Assembly: GCA_020633465.1 (NCBI GenBank)
Contig: JACKDN010000025.1
Span: forward strand, 55,323 to 119,322
Reading direction: 5' to 3'
DNA length: 64,000 nucleotides
Source: Myxococcales bacterium
GTDB lineage: Bacteria; Myxococcota_A; Bradymonadia; UBA7976; UBA1532
This document shows positions 58,584 to 64,000 of this stretch, piece after piece. The notes under the pieces are model-generated. The model was not told the origin of the DNA, did not search any database, and saw nothing but the letters and a program-made list of their open reading frames with translations. Made by a program: the position numbers and the translations under genes. Each line of letters begins with the position of its first letter. Within the stretch, counting starts at the first letter, position 1.

Positions 58584-59098
58584 ACGCGATCCGCGAAGGC
58601 CAGATCGAGTGGACCTTCGACGCCGCGTGGTCTGCCACGAAGTACGATGACTGGGCCTTCTATCGCCGGCAGTACCAGCGCTGCGCGGGGGGACCGAAGG
58701 CGGTGGACATCCTCGCCCTCGGCGGCGACGGCTCGACGCTCTGGATGATCGAGGCGAAGGACGACCGCCGCAACCGGCGGGAGGCAGGCAAGGGGCCTCT
58801 CCCGCAGGAGGTGGCGCAGAAGACGCACGACACGCTCGCGGGCGTCCTCGCCGCAGCGATGAACGCGGTGGACGACGAGAAGGCGTTCGCCCGACGCGCC
58901 GTGGGGGCGCGTAATGTGCGCGTCGTCCTGCACCTCGAGCAGCCGACGCGCCCGTCGAAGCTGTTCCCTGTCGCCTTCGATCCCGCGGACGTACGACAGC
59001 AACTCAAACGGCTCGTCCGCGCCATCGACGCGCACCCCGTCGTCATGGCGACGACGTCGAGATGGCCGCACTGGACGACGACCTGGTCACCAGGCTGA
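58580..59098 (+). CDS. PD-(D/E)XK nuclease-like partner protein
   Basis: 172 residues. The core is VDILAL then LWMIEAKDDRR: Asp43, Glu58, Lys60, the spacing of a PD-(D/E)XK active site. A conserved-looking aromatic N-terminal part (WSATKYDDWAFYRRQYQRC) and a helical middle follow. The last ~15 residues (TTSRWPHWTTTW) look shifted; one base of change near 59043 would give an acidic GDDVEMAALDDDLV end. Coupled by GTGA to the ATPase. I know of no name for this pair. Confidence 0.75.
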   Translation: MNAIREGQIEWTFDAAWSATKYDDWAFYRRQYQRCAGGPKAVDILALGGDGSTLWMIEAKDDRRNRREAGKGPLPQEVAQKTHDTLAGVLAAAMNAVDDEKAFARRAVGARNVRVVLHLEQPTRPSKLFPVAFDPADVRQQLKRLVRAIDAHPVVMATTSRWPHWTTTWSPG

Positions 59099-59288
59099 CG
59101 CGCCCGCGACGACCCCGGCAGCGGACGATAGGGGCGCCGAACCTGACCCGTGCCTGCGCCCGCCGCTTACCGAAGACCCCGGCCACTCCACCCGCCACCC
59201 CGCAGCCCCGCTGGCCGGCCGGAGCGCCGCCAACCCCCACTACCCCGCCCCGCCCCGCCGGCACGCCCCCTGCTTACACCGCGCGCCC

Positions 59289-62060
59289 ATGCGCGTACTC
59301 ACCCGACTCCTGCCGCTGCTCGCCCTGGTCGCCCTGCTGCCGACCGGCTGTGACGAGCCCGCCGACGACGCCCCCGCCACGGACGCCGCCGACGACCCCT
59401 TCAGCCCCGACGGCAAGGCCGACAGCCTGGGCCTGGACCCCTGCACGCAGGCCAACGTGCTGGCGCGGGTCAACCGGCTCGACCTCGACGCCGAGGGCCT
59501 GAAGGCCGACGGCGTGCACGGCCGCGCCGCGCAGAACCTGGTGACCTTCCGCGCCGGCCTCGACGGCGTGGTCGGCACCGGCGACGACCGCCGCTTCCGC
59601 GACCTGCAGGCCGTCGACGACGTGCCCTGGGTGGGCCCCGCCGCGCTGCGCCAGCTCGTCGCCGCGGCGGGCAGCCAGTGCCGCGGCGCCCAGCGCTTCG
59701 AGGTCGTGCTCACCGCGCCCTACTGCGACGTCTGCGACGCCGACGACAAGGCCGTGCTGGTGGCGCGCTCGCCGATGACCCACCGCGTGGTCGAGCTGAT
59801 CGACGGCGCCCGCGAGACCGTCGACGTCGCGCAGTTCACCTTCAGCGTGAAGGCCATCGAAGAGGCGCTGCAGCGCGCCCACGCCCGCGGCGTGAAGGTG
59901 CGCGTCGCCATCGACGCCGGCCAGGACCGCGACGGCAGCGTCGCCCGCCGCCTGCGCGACGCCGGCCTGGCCGTGCGCTTCGTCCGCGGCAAGCACAACG
60001 GCAGCTACGCCGGCCTGCAGCACGCCAAGTTCCTGCTGGTGGACGACACCACCCTGCTCACCGGCAGCAACAACTGGTCGTCCACCGGCACGTCGATCAA
60101 CGAAGAGAGCGCCGTCGTGGTGCACGCCGACAAGGCCGACCCCCTGCGCGCCGGCTTCGCCTGCCACTTCGAGGCCATGTGGGCCGACCGCCCCGACGAC
60201 GCCGCCGCCTGCTCGGTCGACGGCCTGGTCGGCTTCACGCCCGGCGGCGGCGCCATCGATCTCATCGAGGACGCCCTGGCCGAGGCCACCACGCGCGTCG
60301 ACGTGCTGATGCACCACCTGGTGTTCGACACGCTGCAGAAGCGCCTGGCCCAGGCCGCCGAGCGCGGCGTGCGCGTGCGCATCGTCGTCAACGCCGAGGA
60401 TCGCGACGAGCTGCGCGGCCGCTACGTCGACCGCATCGTCGCCGCCGGCGGGCAGATTCGCTACAAGCAGACCAACGCCGAGGCCTACCAGCTGATGCAC
60501 CACAAGCTGGTCATCGTCGACGACCGCGTGCTGGTCAACGGCTCGGGCAACTGGTCGGGCAGCGCGTTCTTCAACAACTACGAGAACTACGTCCGCTACG
60601 ACGATCCCGCCGCCGTCGAGCCCTTCGTCGACCTCTACGCGCGCCTGTGGCAGTGGAGCCTCACCGCCGACAGCCTCGACGCCGGCCTCACCGCCGCCCA
60701 GCAGGACGCCGCCCGCACCAACACGTACTTCGGCAACCTGCACGCCCACATCCACGCCGGCGGCGGCGCCCTCGACGACGGCCACCCCGAGGTGCTCGAC
60801 GACCACGGCAACCCCGAGCACGTCGAGGTGGGCGAGACCCCCGCCAAGGCCGCGCGCTTCGCCTTCGGCGTCGCCCAAGCCAGCGGCATGGACTTCATGG
60901 CCCTCAGCCCCCACGTCACCGGCGCCGACGACCCCAACGCCGAAGCCAACATGACCCCCGACGCCTACGCCGAGATCGTCGGCGCCGCCGAAGCCGCCAC
61001 CCTGGCCGCCAACGGCACCTTCGTCGCCATCCCCGCCATGGAGTGGAGCACCAACAGCGCCGGCAACCACGTCAACGTGATGGGCACGCGCACGCTGGCC
61101 AAGGTCGAGACCGGCGCCTTCGACCGCCTGTACGACGAGTTCGTGAAGGACCGCCGCGCCGAGGGCGAGCGCCCCGTGGTCATGTTCAACCACCCGCGCA
61201 CCTTCCGGCACAACGAGGAGTTCCTGAACGGGAGCTGGGACCAGATCTTCGGCGTGCGGCTCAGTGACCTGCCGAAGGCGAGCGAGGCGAAGAAGAAGTT
61301 CAACGACTACGGCCTCGACGACTACGCGCCCCTGCGCGACGTGCTCGAGGGCTGGATCGCCGGCACGGCGATGCCCGACGAGGCGCTGGTGAGCGCCACG
61401 CTGCGCAACGTCGCCGCGGCGACGTCGGACACGGCCCGCCTGATGGAGGTCACCGTCGCGCGAGGGACGGAGCTGGGCGGCCACACGCCGGTGAACCCCA
61501 GCCTGTCGGTCGACCCCGAGACCGGCGAGGTGTCGCGCTTCGTGAAGACGCACAGCGACTGGGACCACTACCTGCTGCACGGCTTCCGGCTGGCGCCGGC
61601 GGCGAATCACGACAACCACCGGGCGAACTGGGGGTACGGGCACACGACGCGGACGGCGGTGCAGGCGGAGGCGTTGACCGAGGAGGCGCTGCTGGGGGCC
61701 GTGCGCGAGGCGCGGGCGTACGCGACGGAGGATCCGAACCTGGAGATCGCGTTCTACGCCGGCGACCGGGTGCCGATGGGCGGGCGGCTCGGCGTGCGCG
61801 GGGCGCGGGCGACGGGGGTGTTTCGGTTGGTGGATCCGGACGCGCCGGGGGATTGGGTGGTGACGGTGTGGCGGGGGGAAGTTGGGGGCAAGGCGGTGGA
61901 GGCGGTGGCGACGTTCGATGGGGTGCCGGGCGGGGATTGGCAGGGCGTGGCGTTGGATGTGCCGGCGGTGGGGGGGTGGTTTTTCTATTTGGAGGTTTGG
62001 CAGAAGGAGACGGACGTGATGGCGTGGACGGCGCCGGTTTGGGTGGAGCGGGTGGAGTAA
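59289..62060 (+). CDS. Lipoprotein with tandem PLD (HKD) domain and PHP/CehA-type hydrolase domain
   Basis: 923 residues. Lipobox LLPTGC, acidic linker, a ~70-residue HhH-like N-terminal segment (VPWVGPAALRQLV), then phospholipase D domains with HKD motifs LQHAKFLLVDD and MHHKLVIVDD, each followed by GSNNWS or GSGNWS. From ~475 a PHP/CehA-like metal hydrolase begins (TNTYFGNLHAHIHAGGG, MDFMALSPH, VVMFNHPR). The last ~370 bases are G-rich, unlike the C-rich body. It is secreted and anchored in a membrane; nuclease or phospholipase plus phosphoesterase activity is expected, with unknown target. Confidence 0.88.
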   Translation: MRVLTRLLPLLALVALLPTGCDEPADDAPATDAADDPFSPDGKADSLGLDPCTQANVLARVNRLDLDAEGLKADGVHGRAAQNLVTFRAGLDGVVGTGDDRRFRDLQAVDDVPWVGPAALRQLVAAAGSQCRGAQRFEVVLTAPYCDVCDADDKAVLVARSPMTHRVVELIDGARETVDVAQFTFSVKAIEEALQRAHARGVKVRVAIDAGQDRDGSVARRLRDAGLAVRFVRGKHNGSYAGLQHAKFLLVDDTTLLTGSNNWSSTGTSINEESAVVVHADKADPLRAGFACHFEAMWADRPDDAAACSVDGLVGFTPGGGAIDLIEDALAEATTRVDVLMHHLVFDTLQKRLAQAAERGVRVRIVVNAEDRDELRGRYVDRIVAAGGQIRYKQTNAEAYQLMHHKLVIVDDRVLVNGSGNWSGSAFFNNYENYVRYDDPAAVEPFVDLYARLWQWSLTADSLDAGLTAAQQDAARTNTYFGNLHAHIHAGGGALDDGHPEVLDDHGNPEHVEVGETPAKAARFAFGVAQASGMDFMALSPHVTGADDPNAEANMTPDAYAEIVGAAEAATLAANGTFVAIPAMEWSTNSAGNHVNVMGTRTLAKVETGAFDRLYDEFVKDRRAEGERPVVMFNHPRTFRHNEEFLNGSWDQIFGVRLSDLPKASEAKKKFNDYGLDDYAPLRDVLEGWIAGTAMPDEALVSATLRNVAAATSDTARLMEVTVARGTELGGHTPVNPSLSVDPETGEVSRFVKTHSDWDHYLLHGFRLAPAANHDNHRANWGYGHTTRTAVQAEALTEEALLGAVREARAYATEDPNLEIAFYAGDRVPMGGRLGVRGARATGVFRLVDPDAPGDWVVTVWRGEVGGKAVEAVATFDGVPGGDWQGVALDVPAVGGWFFYLEVWQKETDVMAWTAPVWVERVE

Positions 62061-62061
62061 C

Positions 62062-62079
62062 CTCTGGAATCGCCCAGAG
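62062..62079 (+). terminator. Short hairpin after the PLD-PHP gene
   Basis: CTCTGG, AATCGC, CCAGAG, starting 2 bp after the stop; 6-bp perfect stem, C-rich tail, no T tract. Confidence 0.5.
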
Positions 62080-62222
62080 CCCCCTGATGCCCCCGGTGGT
62101 TTGGCTCGGAGACTCCCGGAAGGCCGGCCAACGCAGCAGGTGCGCCATCGAGCCAGTCAGGGCAGCTTGACGAGTGCGGTTCGCGATCCCTGGGTGGCCG
62201 CTCGTCCCGAGAAGGATGCCCC

Positions 62223-63218
62223 TTGAGCGATACGCTCGTCCGCCAGTGGACCATCCTGTCCCTCATCCCGCGTGCGCCGCGTCGGATCGGGACCGTGGCG
62301 CTACAAGCCCGCCTCGCGGCACGCGGCGTCGCGATCGATCTGCGCACGGTACAGCGTGATCTCAATCGGCTGTCGCGGATCTTTCCGCTCCTCTGCGATG
62401 GCCGTGGGCGATCGTTCGGCTGGTCGTGGAGCGGCGACGGCGAGCCGTTTGGCGTCTCGGGCGCCGCGCCGAGCGACGCGCTGCCCCTGCTGATGCGGGG
62501 GGAAGGCCTGCCCCCCATCCTTCCGCCACCTGTCGAAGCAGCGCTCGCCCCCCACGTTCAGCGTGCCCGCGAGGTGGTGCGCGGCGGAGGCGACCCGAGG
62601 CTGCTGGTCTGGTCCGACAAGGTCCGGAGTCTCGCGCCCGGGCCCGCACGACTCGGCCCCCACACGGACGGAGCCGTGCGCCAGGTTGTCCTTCAGGGTC
62701 TGTTCGAGGATCGCTGGATCGAAGTCGACTATCGGGCACGCAACGCCCGACGCTCTCGCACCCACACGGTGTGCCCGCTCGGGCTCGTGGTTCGGGGACG
62801 CGCCGAGCACCTCGTGGTCCGCGACACCGGCGAGCCCTGGCAGCTGCTCCTTCATCGGTGCACCGCCGCACGCCTGCTCGACCTACGTTTCGAGCGCCCC
62901 GATGACTTCGATCTGGACACCTACATTGCCGGCGGCAGCCTCGGCTATCGGCTGGATCCGTCGCCGATCGATCTCGTGCTGCGCCTCGCGCCCGAGATCG
63001 CGCCCGCGGTGATCGAGGCGCCGCTGTCCATCGATCAACGGGTGACGACCGAGCCCGATGGTCAGGTCCGGGTGGAGGCTCGGGTGATGGAGACGATGGA
63101 GTTGTTCGGCTGGCTGCTGAGCCAGGGCGCGCTGCTCGAGGTGGTGTCGCCCGCCGCGCTGCGCTCCTGGGTCGCCGAGACGGCCGAGGCGGTCGCGCGG
63201 CGACACCGCGCCCGGTGA
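62223..63218 (+). CDS. WYL-domain transcriptional regulator
   Basis: 331 residues from a TTG start preceded by GAAGGAT. N-terminal winged HTH (TILSLIPRAPRRIGTVALQARLAARG, DLRTVQRDLNRLS), then the WYL domain (WIEVDYRARNARRSRTHTVCPLGLVVRGRAEHLVV) and the WCX C-terminal region. WYL proteins often bind nucleic-acid or nucleotide ligands and control phage-defence or DNA-damage genes. Convergent with the ATPase at 63224. Confidence 0.93.
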   Translation: MSDTLVRQWTILSLIPRAPRRIGTVALQARLAARGVAIDLRTVQRDLNRLSRIFPLLCDGRGRSFGWSWSGDGEPFGVSGAAPSDALPLLMRGEGLPPILPPPVEAALAPHVQRAREVVRGGGDPRLLVWSDKVRSLAPGPARLGPHTDGAVRQVVLQGLFEDRWIEVDYRARNARRSRTHTVCPLGLVVRGRAEHLVVRDTGEPWQLLLHRCTAARLLDLRFERPDDFDLDTYIAGGSLGYRLDPSPIDLVLRLAPEIAPAVIEAPLSIDQRVTTEPDGQVRVEARVMETMELFGWLLSQGALLEVVSPAALRSWVAETAEAVARRHRAR

Positions 63219-63223
63219 GAGCA

Positions 63224-63961
63224 TCAAACGTCGGGGAACCATGGCTCGTTCTGGGCGGCCGACCCCAGACGATGCTTCCGGGCGCCGTCGAGCCCGGGCG
63301 CGTGTACGACGTGGAACCACGCGTCCTCCTGCAGCGCTCCGAGATCGTCGCGACCCGCGACAGAGAGCGCCCACACGATGTCGCAGTGCGCGATGACGCG
63401 CTCAGCGGACGGCAGATGGGCGATGAGCGGGTGCATATCCGGCACCTCCGCGCGGCGCGCACGAGTGAGTTGCGTTGTGAGCAGCACCGCGAGCTCTGCC
63501 TGCCGCGCGAGGTCCACGAGATCAGCCACGATGGCCACCATCGCCTCGACTCGACTGGAGGCACCATGCGGCTCGCGCACCACCTGGAGGTAGTCGACCA
63601 CGACGAGCACGGGGCGCTGCGCGGACGACTCGACCTCCGCCCTGATCGAAGCGGTGTCACGGTCCTCTTCACCGAAGACCTCGAGCACGCCGCCTCCATC
63701 GGCAGCGACTCGAAGCCGCTCCGGTCCCATCACCTGGACGCGCTCGCCCGAGAGCGGATCGGCGAGCGCGTGGGCCCCCTCGGCGAGGCTGAAGTACCAC
63801 GCCACCTGCGCGCGAAGGCTCGCGCGCCGTGCGAGACCGAGCGCCAGCCCCGTCTTGCCTGGTGCGGGCCGGCCGGCGAGCAGAGTCAGGCCACCGCGCG
63901 ACAGCGCACCGGGTGAGTCGTCGAGCCAAGCGATGCCGGTGCGTATCGGGTCGTACCCCAC
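63224..63961 (-). CDS. Stand-alone DnaB/KaiC-like RecA-fold ATPase
   Basis: 245 residues from a GTG with AAGGAG upstream. Walker A GRPAPGKTG, Walker B PVLVVVDYLQVV, and a DnaB-like C-terminal helicase-domain layout (MVAIVADLVDLARQAELAVLLTTQLTRA), but the DnaB N-terminal domain is absent. It could be a phage- or plasmid-derived helicase part or a signalling ATPase. The last 39 bases of the window lie upstream and show only its ribosome site. Confidence 0.82.
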   Translation of the reverse strand: MGYDPIRTGIAWLDDSPGALSRGGLTLLAGRPAPGKTGLALGLARRASLRAQVAWYFSLAEGAHALADPLSGERVQVMGPERLRVAADGGGVLEVFGEEDRDTASIRAEVESSAQRPVLVVVDYLQVVREPHGASSRVEAMVAIVADLVDLARQAELAVLLTTQLTRARRAEVPDMHPLIAHLPSAERVIAHCDIVWALSVAGRDDLGALQEDAWFHVVHAPGLDGARKHRLGSAAQNEPWFPDV

Positions 63962-64000
63962 GGCCCATCTCCTTGTTCCTCACCACAAGGCCAACATTGC

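Noticed and set aside
58914..59288. Upstream in-frame extension of the PLD-PHP lipoprotein
   Set aside because: The ATG at 59289 gives a proper lipoprotein signal; the extension is Ser/Arg/Pro-rich and overlaps the nuclease-like gene.

Overview
The window reads as chromosomal DNA of a very GC-rich member of the Myxococcota (old Deltaproteobacteria; a Polyangia-, Nannocystis- or Bradymonad-like bacterium, which I cannot narrow further). The reasons are family-level. A large DUF4215 cysteine-repeat protein and a DUF4091 protein both end in the Cys / hydrophobic segment / Arg cluster of MYXO-CTERM. There are several MopE-type (Asp/Cys, putative metal-binding) repeat proteins and lipoproteins with Asp-Ala-Pro linkers. 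There is also an AgmX/PglI-type TonB-like protein, and GTG starts and 4-bp ATGA/GTGA gene overlaps are frequent. I saw no rRNA, tRNA, CRISPR array or intact transposon.

Layout. 1-12.7 kb is a surface/accessory region: a DUF4215 giant open at the left edge, a quinone-reductase-like MDR enzyme, a RAYT-like Y1 transposase with a damaged HUH motif, a decayed MopE/TSP3/RHS (teneurin-like) gene, a small secreted protein, a frameshifted LysR regulator and a frameshifted LamG-like lipoprotein. 12.8-19.9 kb holds a type I phosphodiesterase, a LamG lipoprotein, a DUF4091/CBM9 glycosidase-like protein with a MYXO-CTERM tail, and a protein with an N-terminal FHA-like region and an AgmX tail. 20-24.2 kb holds an SRAP (HMCES/YedK) and M20 peptidase pair and an M17 aminopeptidase, diverging around a 0.7-kb spacer that contains a possible 466-bp inverted-repeat element. 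24.3-31.9 kb holds a hybrid histidine kinase, a TetR regulator with a clear operator opposite a fatty-acid-hydroxylase-like gene, a PilZ/receiver protein with a FliM-like N-terminus, a flavin-fold protein, a lipoprotein, an EamA transporter and a HEAT-repeat protein.

32-41.5 kb: a membrane protein and VWA lipoprotein pair, a di-haem cytochrome c, an SLT-like + M23 cell-wall protein, an SDR, and an operon of two MopE lipoproteins, one fused to a formylglycine-generating-enzyme fold. 41.7-46 kb: a three-gene molybdenum hydroxylase operon (molybdopterin subunit, 2Fe-2S subunit, di-haem cytochrome) and an RluA-type pseudouridine synthase. 46-52.8 kb: a methyltransferase/FAD-amine-oxidase-like operon, a four-gene envelope cluster and a sodium:solute symporter. 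53-57.2 kb: a MopE secreted protein, a TPR-like protein, a J-domain protein and what looks like a broken Hsp70.

57.2-64 kb: a palindromic 15-bp repeat array, then a two-gene ATPase + PD-(D/E)XK nuclease-like cassette placed right after the broken Hsp70. This cassette is the best candidate in the window for an uncharacterised (possibly defence) system. It is followed by an unusual PLD-PHP lipoprotein, a WYL regulator and a stand-alone DnaB/KaiC-like ATPase. Frame-disrupting single-base changes in G/C runs cluster between about 6.2 and 12.5 kb; they could be real gene decay or residual sequencing error, and the sequence alone cannot say which.
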